A stretch of 64,000 bases of DNA from Gibbula magus. Taxonomy: Eukaryota; Mollusca; Gastropoda; Trochida; Trochidae. Each line of letters begins with the position of its first letter. The first letter of the stretch is position 1. This document shows, in pieces, positions 22,790 through 35,574 of the stretch. A model generated the notes under the pieces. The model ran no database searches. It was not told where the DNA came from and saw nothing but the letters and a program-made list of their open reading frames with translations. Where the stretch lies: positions 63,113,202 through 63,177,201 of the forward strand of contig OW388297.1 of the NCBI GenBank assembly GCA_936450465.1, written 5' to 3'. Position numbers and translations under genes: made by a program.

Positions 22790-23110
22790 CCCACCCCTGA
22801 ACTCGCGCCCTAAATCCCATGTCTCGCAGCCCCGGATGTAAAGGGGCCATTGTAGGCCCCACGTACGGCGCCTTCTTCTGACACTGGTCGTGGTTTAGGG
22901 GTCGTGCGGGCCATGGGTATGTTTAGCAAGGGCATTGTACCAACGTTTAACCGAAATCGCCCAAATCTGATATAAGCTAAAACAAACATGGTTCAGCCCT
23001 CGGCGTATTGCGCAAATAACGACGTCTTTGAGCTGGGCACACTTACTTGTATAAGTAGCCACAACAGAGCAGCGAGTGGCTTTAAGAGTCAGTCAATAAT
23101 ACAGACTTTT
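22790..23110 (+). promoter_or_regulatory. GC-rich block with possible TATA promoter
   Basis: G+C rises sharply at 22790-22940 (many CpG, CCCC and GGGG runs). A TATAAGTA at 23050-23057 is followed 34-41 bp later by a TCAGTC initiator-like sequence (23089). The spacing is a little longer than the usual 30 bp. No downstream coding exon could be identified, so this is a weak candidate. Confidence 0.2.
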
Positions 23111-23217
23111 CAAGGAAATGTTCTGAAGGGAAAGTTTGATTAAAGCCATTGCAACGTTGATATGTATTGAATTATGTGAGTAAAATTGATATGATAGAGA
23201 AAATATGAACATTGTCA

Positions 23218-23463
23218 TATACTGACGCTCAAAAGAAACTTCCTACTCAATTGGAAGGCTTGTAAAAGAAACGTAAATTCTAATAAAGTGTTAAGAATCT
23301 GAGGAATAGAATATATCATGTGTTTTCATTTGATCATACAAGATTTGATCAAAACAGAAAATAATCAATAAATGAAGTTTTGAAGATAGGTGGGGGTCCA
23401 ACAGTTTTTGAAAGTTCATGGCAATAACCAGTTGTTTACAAGTTTCTTTTGAACGTCAGTGTA
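23218..23463. mobile_element. Small TA-flanked MITE (family G)
   Basis: TA-TACTGACGCTCAAAAGAAAC and the complement of TA-CACTGACGTTCAAAAGAAAC form inverted ends of about 24 bp, 246 bp apart. The noncoding interior and TA flanks fit a Tc1/mariner-type MITE. The 130-codon frame that starts at its right end is not a gene. Confidence 0.8.
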
Positions 23464-24239
23464 TATCAAAATCACTACATTTTGTGTTTGAATTACAACC
23501 AAACATAATATATTTCTTTAAAAAGTTGTCAATAATAATTTTAACATGTGTTTTAATAACTTATAGAAAATCCCGTATCATTTTTATTCTGTGTGAGATA
23601 AGGATTAATGACGGTTCATTTAATTGGTTCCATCGCTGCACGATGCAAATATATTCAATGTATCGGCGTTGTGTTGACAATGATAAAGCACTTGGATCTG
23701 CAAACTGCCTGGCTGTTTATCATATCTCTCAGTTCAGCAGTCACAGTGCATTCTCATTCTCCCAGGTACCCAGCCTACCGCTGGATGGGTTAGAGCATAT
23801 TTCAAAGTGACACCAGTCTCTCAAAGCATGCCTCGAATATGAGACAGATAATACACCACCAGACTCTCAACCTGTTACAATAAGTGTGACCGAGCCACAA
23901 AGCTCGTCCAAATCTTTATCAAAGAGCTTGACAAACGCATGAACAAGCTGTTGCGGGAATAAACCGGGAAACCCAAATCAATTCCCGGAGATTTATAAAC
24001 AAGACTATAGACTCTAGCAGAAACGCCTGTGTTCTGATTTAACCAGATTAAGTTTAAATAATAACATGCATTGTTGCATTATATACACAATCATGACCAC
24101 AGTCTATTAAAACGATATTTAATCATTTTTGAATGAACAACGATATTTGTGATGTGAGGCAAAAGATGGTACTGACAACTTGACCTTCAGTGACATTGAA
24201 CATTTCTAAATCGTATTATATTTATTTCTCGGACATGTG
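23464..24239. other. Unannotated
   Basis: Two overlapping frames (23418-23810, 23608-23793) share the same bases in different frames and show no motif. Nothing supported. Confidence 0.45.
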
Positions 24240-25170
24240 ATCAATAAAAAGTTTCAATTTCAATATTGAAACATTCAATTGTTCTTATCATGGCCCATGA
24301 TATACTTATATTTGAAAAATTCAATAGTTCTAATGATGACCCGTCATGTACTTTGATATCGAAACATCCAATAGTTCATGTCTTTGCCAATAATATACTT
24401 CAATGCTGACACAGTCAATAGTTCATGTCTTTGCCAATAATATACTTCAATGCTGACACAGTCAATAGTTCATGTCTTTGCCAATAATATACTTCAATGC
24501 TGACACAGTCAATAGTTCATGTCTTTGCCAATAATATACTTCAATGCTGACACAGTCAATAGTTCATGTCTTTGCCAATAATATACTTCAATGCTGACAC
24601 AGTCAATAGTTCATGTCTTTGCCAATAATATACTTCAATGCTGACACAGTCAATAGTTCATGTCTTTGCCAATAATATACTTCAATGCTGACACAGTCAA
24701 TAGTTCATGTCTTTGCCAATAATATACTTCAATGCTGACACAGTCAATAGTTCATGTCTTTGCCAATAATATACTTCAATGCTGACACAGTCAATAGTTC
24801 ATGTCTTTGCCAATAATATACTTCAATGCTGACACAGTCAATAGTTCATGTCTTTGCCAATAATATACTTCAATGCTGACACAGTCAATAGTTCATGTCT
24901 TTGCCAATAATATACTTCAATGCTGACACAGTCAATAGTTCATGTCTTTGCCAATAATATACTTCAATGCTGACACAGTCAATAGTTCATGTCTTTGCCA
25001 ATAATATACTTCAATGCTGACACAGTCAATAGTTCATGTCTTTGCCAATAATATACTTCAATGCTGACACAGTCAATAGTTCATGTCTTTGCCAATAATA
25101 TACTTCAATCTTAAAACATAAAATAGTTCATATCAAGGTCAATGATATACTTGCATATTGAACACAGTTT
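24240..25170. repeat. 47-bp satellite, homogenised core
   Basis: The core unit begins TTCATGTCTTTGCCAATAAT and is 47 bp long. It starts at 24375 and then every 47 bp to 25080, giving 16 starts with almost no differences visible by eye. Diverged relatives flank it: 24258-24374 on the left (GGCCCATGATATACTT) and 25127-25170 on the right. No spacer variation exists, so this is not a CRISPR-like array. Confidence 0.95.
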
Positions 25171-25349
25171 TGTTTCATTTTCGTTCCAAACATATTTCAT
25201 TCACGAGATAAGGATTGGATACAAGTCATACAATTTAGAACATCATCTCTTATAAGTATTTAAATATATATTATTTATATTCGTTATACAAGATTGATAG
25301 AAGACAACAGTTAAAAGGGGAAAAGTGGAAACACAATTAACTGAAATAT

Positions 25350-25720
25350 TCATAATTCATATCATAGTCCATAATATGCTTCAACATTGAAATATTCAAT
25401 AGTTCATATCATAGTCCATAATATGCTTCAACATTAAAACATTCAATAGTTCATATCATAGTCAATAATATGCTTCAACATTAAAACATTCAATAGTTCA
25501 TATCATAGTCCATAATATGCGTCAACATTTAAACATTCAATAATTCATATCATAGTCAATAATATGCTTCAACATTTAAACATTCAATATTTCGTATTAT
25601 GGTCTATAATATGCTTCAACATTTAAACATTCAATAATTCATATCATAGTCAATAATATGCTTCAACATTGAAACATTCAATAATTCGTATTATGGTCTA
25701 TAATATACTTGAAATTTAAA
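25350..25720. repeat. Diverged 47-bp satellite, second block
   Basis: About seven units of the form TTCATATCATAGTCAATAAT-ATGCTTCAACATT-AAACATTCAATAG, also 47 bp, are clearly homologous to the core array at 24375-25126 but differ from each other by several bases. They are separated from it by about 180 bp of unrelated AT-rich DNA. Confidence 0.9.
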
Positions 25721-27334
25721 TGATGGGGTAGTTTAAACGTTTCTTGTTGAGTATCTGCTCACATGTTGCAACGTTTCTTCCACGTGATCAAACGTGTCGA
25801 TATAAGATCCCTCATTGCGCACTATTTTTAACATATACGTGTAGTTCGTATCAAGGCATCTCTTAACATTACTTCACTACGCTTCAGACATGAAAAACAC
25901 GTGATAAGGAATGACTTGCTTTTACCCATAGAGTTTCTCAGACAGAGTCTGACTGCAATTAAGAAGAATAGTTTTTACAAGACAAAACATCTAGAAGAGA
26001 TAATAAGAGATAATCAAGCGTTCATATAATACGAGCTTATCCCTCGTCTCCGGGAATCTGTTAAGACGGATGTGCTAATGCATGTAAACATAAAACCCTC
26101 ATAAACATTTTCGCCGTCATAACTCACAGCTCGTGGTATGAATGAACGTGCAACGTCAAAGATGACCTTGGCTTGTGACCTCAACGTATGTTGACGTTCT
26201 CGGATTATAGATTGATTATTCCCCGATAAAAGTTGCACTGTTCTTACATAACCGAGCGCAGGATTCGCTTCCAAAATTCCAAAGTCATTCAAATTTGGGG
26301 ACGTTTATGAGAAGAGGGATTAGTTTCACTCAAGATATTAAAAAAACAGCGTCGTATTTTCAGTCCATGCCATGTATCTTTTGGATTTGGTACAATTAGG
26401 TACAGTTTCGCGCGTGTACTAACAACAGTTCTTAGGGATACGAAACTACGCGCACAATTACATACTATTTTCAATACGACTATTTTTTTAAAAAACTTTT
26501 ACGTTAAAACTTTGGCGTCTTTCGTTATGATATCTCGCCAAATTAATACGTATTAGTTACACGATTTCGGTCCAAAATGTACGAAATGAAAACCCTTTTC
26601 ATAACAAGACCCTTAGGGAGATCACCAACACGACTAATAACAGAGGCTTTGACAGGTGTGGTTTTCTCAAGAATATTTGCGGAAACTGTGAGATAAACCA
26701 ATCTTCTAGCCTTTCCCGTATAACGACTCCGTGTTGACAAGATTGAGCTTCGAGTCAAATACCACAAAAGCAATGCTGCCAGATAAACATATCTTCCACG
26801 CAACTAGTTATACCATCCAAGCGTCGTCTGTCGGCCTTTCATGTTCAGTGCCCGAAGGAATGAAGGCAAATAGTTAAGAATTCTATTAGTAGTTTGCAAT
26901 CTTGTTTGCGAAGATTTGTTATTTTTGAAATATGAACTTGCGTAAATGATTTTAGCACAGAAACGTGCTTTATATTCCAGGCGTAACAAATATGATTAAC
27001 TCGAAAGCGTTCCTTAGAAAAATGATGCTGCCTAATAGGGCGGACTCGAAATATAATCAACCTTTGTAGCTTGCCTTTTGATCTCGGGGAATATTGTTAT
27101 ATGTTGATTATACGTATAAAGTACACACTTTATGCAAACAAGCGTATCACTGTCATGTACTTACATATAATTCGCAACATTAACTATATTTTGCAGAAAC
27201 CGACGCTAGTTCATGGACTATGGAAATGATAGTTAGAGTTAAAATGAATTTCATCTATGGTTAAGAACATTTAGTAGATGTACACGTTGATGTATAGCAA
27301 AGGAAATTACCCTTTTGTGAATTTTTTCTTTCTT
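25721..27334. other. Unannotated
   Basis: A run of abutting minus-strand frames covers 26014-27060 (92, 61, 86, 61 and 71 codons). None has a known motif and they do not join in a single frame. This could be a decayed transposon open frame or chance in slightly GC-richer DNA. Confidence 0.3.
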
Positions 27335-27464
27335 TTACTTATAGTTTGTAACTGATGATAGTTTCGTAATATTTCTGACATTAAGAAATGAAATAACTAT
27401 TACTTATAGTTTGTAACTGATGATAGTTTCGTAATATTTCTGACATTAAGAAATGAAATAACTT
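27335..27464. repeat. Exact 65-bp tandem duplication
   Basis: TTACTTATAGTTTGTAACTG starts at 27335 and again at 27400, and I saw no mismatch over the 65-bp units. The identity suggests a very recent duplication, or an assembly artefact. Confidence 0.9.
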
Positions 27465-27603
27465 TAGGTTTAAACATAGTTTATTTTCACATCTATAAAT
27501 GAATGTATATGTTTTATTGAATAGAACAATAGGTACTACTGAAAATACAGAAACAACTATTCACGTTTTCACCATGGCAAATGTACAAGTTACACTATTC
27601 TAA

Positions 27604-27815
27604 AAGAACGGGAAGATTTTCTGGATAACAACTTCTTTAAAGTGAAAATACTCGTTTCAGGGTATATAATCACTCCTTCATCAGGAGGAATGTGAAATTC
27701 CACCTAATGAAGGAGTGGTTATATACTCTTAAACGTGTATTTTCACATTAAAGAAGTTGTTATCCAGAAAATCTTCCCGTTCTTATATGTTCCACTTCTA
27801 AAGGCCCTTCAAAGA
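27604..27815 (+). mobile_element. Hairpin repeat family C, copy 1
   Basis: 27604-27784 is a near-perfect palindrome: AAGAACGGGAAGATTTTCTG-GATAACAACTTCTTTAA at the left and its complement at the right, with TCACTCCTTCATCAGG and its complement near the centre. To the right, CCACTTCTAAAGGCCCTTCA-AAGACCT also matches the right flank of copy 3, so the repeat extends about 35 bp beyond the hairpin on one side only. Confidence 0.85.
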
Positions 27816-28438
27816 CCTACACTATTTTAAGTTCTTACTAACATTTCCAAAGCAACAAAGATAGCCACAATCACCACAATTCAATGTATGCTTATATTTA
27901 CTTAGGATGACGACATGTTTTACAAGGAATAAAACGACTTGATTCACAGCCTCGATATGAAAAAGACTACCGAAATCTTTGACTTAAAAGAAACTCGATT
28001 AAACTCTTACTGCTATTGGGTAGTCATAATGCGATGGTATAACATTCTGATTGTGTTTCATCTATTTGGATGTTGTCAGTTTGACTACATTATTACACGA
28101 TTGCAATATACTAGCAAAATCAACATGCTCACTTATCTAGCACTTGGTTTAAGAGACCAATAAAGTGAAATCATATTTCGGCACGTGGCAGTTATTATGC
28201 AGTATGTCTCGTGGAGATAAATAGTAGATAGAATCATAGTATTTTTTAATAAGTCAGTAAGTGATCGCAATTAAATGGAAAAATAACATATATGAACGTC
28301 GGTTTTTGTTTCTTCATTCGTCTGATGACGAATGGGTATATGGACGCTCGAAAAGTGGTTATCATGTTGATACATATGGTGCTACAAATTCCACGTTCCG
28401 CTTTAATGCGCAATGCTAGACATAGAGATGACTAAATG
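27816..28438. other. Unannotated spacer
   Basis: A 74-codon plus-strand frame (27939-28163) lacks any motif. Nothing supported. Confidence 0.45.
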
Positions 28439-28452
28439 ATATGCAGACAGAC

Positions 28453-28485
<33 letters not shown>

Positions 28486-28506
28486 TAGATAGATATAGAT
28501 AGATAT

Positions 28507-28539
<33 letters not shown>

Positions 28540-28602
28540 AGAAGACGGAGAGTGAGTTACAGAGAGACAGACAGATATATAGATAGATTGATAAATAAAT
28601 AT

Positions 28603-28633
<31 letters not shown>

Positions 28634-28940
28634 TATAGATAGATGGATAGAAGACGGAGAGTGAGTTACAGTGAGACAGACAGATATATAGATAGATTGA
28701 TAAATATATATATAGATAAATAGATAAATAGATATATAGATAGATAGATGGATAGAAGAAGGAGAGTGAGTTACAGAGAGACAGACAGATATATAGATAG
28801 ATTGATAAATATATATATATATATAGATAGATAGATAGATAGATAGATAGAGAGACAGCCAGAAAGATAGATATATAGATAGATATATAGATAGATAGAT
28901 AGATATATAGATAGATAGATAGATAGATATATAGATAGAT

Positions 28941-28971
<31 letters not shown>

Positions 28972-29014
28972 TATATAGATATAAAGATAGATAGATATAT
29001 AGATAGATAGATAC

Positions 29015-29101
<87 letters not shown>

Positions 29102-29128
29102 TAGATAGATAGATAGATAGAGAGATAT

Positions 29129-29206
<78 letters not shown>

Positions 29207-29320
29207 GGATAGAAGAAGGAGAGTGAGTTACAGAGAGACAGACAGACATATAGATAGATAGATAGATAGATGGATGGATGGATAGAAGAAGAAGGAGAGT
29301 GAGTTACAGAGAGACAGAGG
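28439..29320. repeat. Large (GATA)n composite microsatellite
   Basis: GATA tetramers with TATA interruptions fill about 0.85 kb. They are punctuated by five copies of a longer block, GATAGAAG-GGAGAGTGAGTTACAG-AGACAGACAG, near 28537, 28648, 28753, 29211 and 29285. The array is therefore a compound minisatellite of 110-bp-scale units, not pure GATA. The apparent Ser-Ile-Tyr-Leu frames on the minus strand are translations of the repeat. Confidence 0.95.
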
Positions 29321-30251
29321 GAAGGAGGAAAACCTAAAGACCTAAAGTCAATGTAACGCATGAGATTCATATAGAGTGGTAAAATATAAGTGATTTTAAA
29401 TATTCCAAATCAACATTAAATCGTAGTTATCACCTTTACAACATGGAACGATGACCATTTGATACTTAATCTTTGGATCTGCATGATTCATCAACTACAA
29501 GACAGATAGTCATTATTAAACATCACCGTGTAGCTCGGCCACTGGGAGGGTCATAATTAGGCTAGGGGACGCAGTTCAATTACATTTTATGACCCCCTGA
29601 AATTTTACAAGTGTGTAAAGTCACAGGAAAGCAATAAAGTAACATGTAATTACAACAAGTCCTTGTAAACCGAGCCTGTTGGATTCAGTCGGTATTAATG
29701 TTAACGGAATTTCACACATTGTAAAACCGGGCCCGTTCTTATCACAAAGTTTGTGTTGGTGTTGAAGGTAGTTTAATTGTTAGCAAAGGGTCGCGGTCAT
29801 TTTTAGGTCCATAACTTGTCGATGACTAAGCCGTGTAATAAGTATATGGGATAGGTATAAACTGGATGCGTAATTACATACCACTGTCATAAACTGGTCT
29901 TTCTTTGCTTACTATACCTATAAACATTTAATGGTTCTTTACACCGAGTCGGGATAAACGACTTTAAAGTCAATAAATGTTAAAGGAGTGTATTATTTTT
30001 ATTCTAAACTTCGAACGCGTTTGCTGCAATATTTTTTTGTATTAAATTGCAACATACTGATCCTTGGATATGAACAATTTTAATATCTAATATCTAAAAT
30101 ATGAATTCCATGAACATATGTTCAGTTATGTTTCGTTTATACGTGCTCTTTCACCTAAGGAAAATGTTTAAGATGAACAACATAAATACATCATATACAG
30201 AAAATGAAAATATCATTTTATGTCTTTGAAGGGAATTTAGAAGCGAAACAT
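29321..30251. other. Unannotated
   Basis: No supported gene. Slightly GC-richer DNA at 29520-29760 has no recognisable element. Confidence 0.45.
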
Positions 30252-30472
30252 ATAAGAAAACGCGGTTTTTTGGATAACAACTTCTTTAATGTGGGAATAC
30301 ACGACGTATCGAGGTAGAAGAATTCAGTTTTCTCACAATTCTTAACATTCTGTATAAATGTTTCCCATTGGTTATACCCCACATTCACCTGATGAAGGAG
30401 TAAGCATATACCCTGAAACGCCGCGTATGTTCACAATATAGAAGTTGTTATCCAGAAAAAAATTCTCTTAAA
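30252..30472 (+). mobile_element. Hairpin repeat family C, copy 2 (diverged)
   Basis: TTTTTTGGATAACAACTTCT at the left is mirrored by GAAGTTGTTATCCAGAAAAA at the right. The centre holds CACCTGATGAAGGAGT and a GAAACGCCGCGTATGTTCAC arm matching the family pattern. The outer arms are more diverged than in copies 1 and 3, and the one-sided tail is not detected. Confidence 0.75.
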
Positions 30473-32539
30473 ATATCATGCATACAATTTTACAATTCTA
30501 ATTAAAACATTAACAAGAGCAGTGAAACATATAAATCGAAAAGAAATTGACAATGAAAGACCCGGTGAAGTCGATTTAATAAAAACGCAATATTAGGAAA
30601 TCGTGTAACTAATATATGATATATTAGTCTGATATATTTTAAGGCACCTTGTACCCTTGTGTAGTCTAGACAAGCTGGAATAACTGAAATATTATAATCA
30701 ACGTTACTGCTTAAGAAAGGGCTCTTTTTGGCCCATCTCCTTTCGTGGTTGGTGTGTATGGGATAGTGTATACACATTGTGAATGTTTAGTAATGTTCCA
30801 TAGCTAGGGGAGACTCGTCATAAACCATTCTGTTGATGCGAAGTGTTTGTGTTTCAATATATGGGGCTAGACATCGTCTGGGTGTTTTATGAGGTGATAT
30901 TCAGTCGAGCTGGAAACATGGGAAGGGGCGGGACATGAAACGGTGGGTGGAGCCAGCACTTTGAGTGACAGCTGCGTCAGCCAATGAATAAACATGTTAC
31001 ATATTTGGGTGAAAACTACCAGCGTGTACTAAGATTGTCCATCAAGTGCTAAGCATTTTGTTTCAATATCGAAGTAGATTGCAGTTTCAGTGAATATTTC
31101 GTGATATCGCGTGTAGATGAATTCTTTAATTTTGGATCCATGTTAGTAAACAATTGTAATATGTAACACGTGAGTTATGTAATAAATACATGTGTATGTT
31201 CACGAGGTAATAAGTTGGACGACATATTTATTCTCTACCGCGTTGGGTTAACGGATAAAATGTGGTAAAAGGGTTGTTCTATTATTTGCCCATCTTCATG
31301 TAAGTAAACATACATCGGTATGTTTATCAACAAATATATCAGAGTTTTATAAAGGTTAACTAGTTTATATAGGTTAACTAGGTTAACAGGCTTTGATATA
31401 TTTATAATATATGGCTTTGACTAAATCGAGATGGATGAAACTGTCTTGGGGTAAATTTCAGATAAAAATTTCCACCTCGTATTTACATAAAAAAGTTCCT
31501 GAAAGCTCGGCGGAACGTTTTAAACCATTACAAAACCTTCCCTTGAACTTTTCATTCTTTACCATCATAACTTGTATCTTTCGACTTGTTTAGTTAAAAA
31601 GTTAAGTAACCAATTGCAAGTTCAAAACAATTTGACAGTTAAACACGAGTCTCGGAAAGGGAGCACAACGTTTGCTTTAGTTGTTGTTGAGAGTTTTTCT
31701 TTGCTTTATCATTCAATGACTTTACATTTTTGAAACTCTACGCCTTTATATAATCCATTTACATACCTCGTTGGACATATCATCCTCGTCACGTCACATC
31801 ACGTTATATAAACAGTACGATGATGAAATAGAGGAAAATCAAGTTATTTAATTATATTTCAAATTTGTACAACTTATCTGCACCCTGAGATTTTTGTTTT
31901 GTTTTTGTTTAATGAAATGGAACTCGATGGTGTATTCAAATCACAACGAACCATGTGTGTAACTTAAACTTAAAACCATGCTATATTTCTCTTCTTATCA
32001 GTCTTTCTTTATTGGATTTTCTTACAGTGTCATTATCATTTGTGTATCCAGATAGCTACATACTTGCCTAAACATGATTTCAAATTTTAAAAATGCTTCT
32101 TTAATTATACTGTCAAGGCTCTGTGCTGCGTTCAAGATAGAACTGTATGTAATGGTCGCTTCGAAACGGTAGGAAAATGACGTAACGTAAACATATGTAG
32201 CAATAGAGAAAACAGAACATTTCCAAATGATGTCATTATAATGTACTGTATACTGAACTCTTTCACTAACTAATTAACTGCATGCAATAGACACATAAGA
32301 AATACTGATTTCACTCGCGGTGTTTCAAAAGTTATGCCATATCTGAAGATCATATATATACGCATATATATTATACCTACAGCGTATATATTACAACCAC
32401 TTGTACTAATGGATCCACATATACAAGACGCGTATCATGTATTGTTATTAAATGTAGCAACATATTGATAAAGTACGTTATATTAAATGACAAAAGGATG
32501 AGTGACACGTTCACTGCACTGGAATAACATAAACGGGAC
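30473..32539. other. Unannotated; GC box and CCAAT motif near 30940
   Basis: GGGGCGGGAC (about 30935) and GTCAGCCAATGA (about 30976) are a GC box and a CCAAT box within 50 bp, promoter-like but without an identified exon downstream. Elsewhere the sequence is AT-rich and empty. Confidence 0.25.
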
Positions 32540-32705
32540 TTTTTCAAAATATCGAAAGCGACATTGTAACTTGTCCATCATTTAAATGTTTCAAAGCAAA
32601 TTTGAAGACGAGTCTCTTCAAAAAGCATTACCTGGAGTGATAATTTATTTTTCATCATATGACATGCGGATAAGGCGCTATATAAATACTCATTCATTCA
32701 TTATT
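32540..32705 (+). mobile_element. LINE 3' end (end of RT frame plus tail)
   Basis: From 32587 the plus strand reads CFKANLKTSLFKKHYLE then stop (32638-32640), matching the familiar LKT-LF-K C-terminal pattern of L2-like and related non-LTR retrotransposon proteins. About 50 bp later is GGCGCTATATAAATACT, the conserved terminal motif of many LINE and SINE 3' ends, followed by a short CATT tandem tail. It is a severely 5'-truncated copy. Confidence 0.65.
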
Positions 32706-34143
32706 CTACAAGTGTAATGGTATAATGCCAACGTTTTCATTTATAATTTTACACTTCGCTTCCATATCTGTCCTGGGTGCTTAATAAATCACCTGCGAAT
32801 ATTTTTTATAATGTGTCGATATATTTAAAATATTTAATAATGATATGATAATATCAAGAAATTACACATTTGTCCTTACATTTTATTTGTTCAATATGCG
32901 TTGATCTAAATATAAACAGTATAAAATTCAGTATAAAATGAATGGTACAGACTGATTGAATTTATTTCATATAACTAACGATACATATATTTTCTGAATG
33001 ATATCAACGTATTATTGAGTGGTATACCCTTAACACTTGCAGAAAATCTCTCCAAAATGTACCCTTATAGTAAATGTACGTTCATGAATATAAAGCAACG
33101 GATAACATAAGACAATCTAACGAAAGTGCTCCGCTTTCCTTCCTTTACTATCATGTAGTAAAACGTTTATGTGATCAAAGTTAAAAAAACATCAAAATTG
33201 TTATGGTTTACTTAATTATAACCAATTATTAACATCAAATGGTAAATAGGCGTAAATAGGGACTCTGAAATAAGGATACTCGCAAGTGAATTGTTGCTAA
33301 TGCAAGGGAAGTAACTCTATTTACCTCGTGAGAGTACATCAATCAAGATATTGGCAACCATCAGTAATATATAAGCGTTACTGGTCCTATTTGAACCTAA
33401 TACACGTGGTATGCCTGTTTTATTAAAAACATATATACGTACAAACCTAGATAAATGAAGTGTTTAAACTGAATTATAAAGAAGACAAGTTAAGAAACAG
33501 TGTTATTAAAGATACAAAGTCTTAGTAGACCTTTTTAAATATGTGTTCTTATCGATTTATTACTATTTATTATTTAAGTGTTAATGTAAGGTTTGGTTAA
33601 ATGTTTCTGTTCTGTTCTTAGATGTTTTACGATGTAACCAAAATGTCCTTCGGATAATAAGGTCTTATCATATTATATTATCTTCTAGTTAGTTAGAAGC
33701 AACCATATCATTTAATCCCATGATTTATAGTTCATACATGTTACTCATTTTATCATTTATAAGTAAATCATCTGTACTAAACATAAAAGAAAAATGACGT
33801 ATAACATGGAAATACAAACTCAACAGAGTAAAAAGGCCTTCAAAATCTAATTTTATGAACGTAACAATTGGGTATTGATGTTCAACGGACGTCGATTGAC
33901 GACAAAAACATATTTTATTCATTCAATAAGAAGATTCGACACACGTTATCAAACCTAGAAAAACCCTCTGTGGGTAAGTACATGATTCATCTCACAGCAA
34001 GAGACGGATAGGAAGTAATGATATGTTCGAGAGAGGTTAGAGATACCGTTCAGTCATACAGAAAAAGTATACATTTGAAAACGGACTTAAAAGTGTGTTT
34101 GTGTGGGAAAGAATTCGAAAGGATACTGATTTTTTTCCGAAAG
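32706..34143. other. Unannotated AT-rich stretch
   Basis: CAAGGGAAGTAACTCT at 33303 is a copy of the short dispersed motif mentioned in the findings. No gene or large repeat was seen. Confidence 0.45.
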
Positions 34144-34343
34144 TTTAAAGGCGCTGTTGCACGTTGAATCATTAACAAGAGTTTTTAAACGAATGTTCAT
34201 TGTTCGGTTAAGCCATGCAAGTCCATTCTAAGGTGTTCACATTAAAATGGCCGCTAGAAGGTGACAATGTATTGTATAAACTTTTTAAATAAATAGCAAA
34301 TTTGAGGATACAAAATATGAAAATGTGCTACAGCGCCTTTAAA
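34144..34343 (-). mobile_element. MITE family A, copy 5 (short)
   Basis: TTTAAAGGCGCTGTTGCACG and GTGCTACAGCGCCTTTAAA bound a 200-bp element. The interior keeps GTTCACATTAAAATGGCCGC, the reverse complement of the shared internal motif, so it is an internally deleted inverted copy. Confidence 0.82.
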
Positions 34344-35574
34344 CTACAGTTACCGTTCAAGGGTCACACTTATAAAATATGACACTTTGCACTTTCCGAC
34401 ACCTGTGTAACACCTTGAAGTGTCTTGAGATATACTACTATCGTGACGCATGTTTAATCATCGGCCGATAGAGTACCTCCTGTCATTATGGAGTAGTTGT
34501 CCCCCAAATACCAGCAGCTAAACTCCTTGCACAGATATAAACAACATAGCACGTGCAACATGGTTGAATCTGAGTGAGTCATGGTCATGATTTAGCAAGT
34601 TTTGTTTCATAAATTTAAAAATGGAGATTTGACTTCTTTCAAACAAGTATTTCTAGATTTTGATGGATGAGTGTGCAGGGTGTTTCGTTTCAAGAAGTAA
34701 CAAGAAGGTAAACTGAATAAATTTTATTGACTTCAATTGATTGGTAAAGAAAGTGGTTGTGAAACGCTTGTCAAACGATTTATAACTTAACTATAACTTT
34801 AAATCACGTTGGCCGACCTTACAAAGTGACTGTGTCAAGGTGATCATTTCCGGCCAATATTATTCTAATGACAATAAAGGCATGCTTGTTGCCAACCCTT
34901 CACCCTATGGATTTACATTCGCCATGTTAACTAATATGTAAATAATTGTAATATGGCTGAACATGTTATATCTAAGCAATGGTTATTCTGTACACACAGG
35001 ATTCAAGCCAAACCTCAGACTAACGGTTTTCACATGGAAAATTGAAAAGGATCCATAAAATTCATATTTGCGATATGTTGACTAATTGACAATAATGTAT
35101 AGTGTATAATTGTAATTGTGACATGTCTGTTTCTGTTTCTGGAAATAGAACCGTCTGTATTTTGCATCTGATAATGAGGCAGTAAATAAAAATGAAAATG
35201 TCTTTATAACAACACAGATCGTGCATAAAATACCATTTTTTAAGTAATAATCCACTTGTATTGTATATTTACCAAATTAAGATATCACGCAGAGCGCAAT
35301 AATAACAAAATATACTGATTTTGAAAATGAGACATTTTGGACAAACAAAGAAGACGAAGGATTAAGTAACTATTTTCAAAATGATAAGTAGGAATGTGTT
35401 TCAATCATCTAACTCATCCATGGTATGCAAACAGATACCCGAGGTTATTGCGATGATGCTGTCACGTTTTTAGATACAAAACTAAGAAGGCTTGGCACGC
35501 AACGAATGTTCACTTGAGATGATTTCTAGCTATTACACTATAATAGTCCAAAAAATGAAATAGCCATACAGTAA
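34344..35574. other. Unannotated
   Basis: AT-rich with no supported gene or repeat. Confidence 0.45.

Noticed and set aside
23418..23810. 130-codon plus-strand frame
   Set aside because: It starts inside the MITE at 23218 and overlaps another frame; no recognisable domain.
24375..25126. Regular array resembling CRISPR at first glance
   Set aside because: Units are contiguous 47-bp copies with no unique spacers, and the context is eukaryotic satellite DNA.
26014..27060. Run of abutting minus-strand frames
   Set aside because: The frames are not in register and carry no transposase, RT or other motif; a decayed element cannot be shown.
28557..29370. Two long minus-strand frames of Ser-Ile-Tyr-Leu repeats
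   Set aside because: They are translations of the GATA microsatellite, overlap each other in different frames and have no non-repeat domain.
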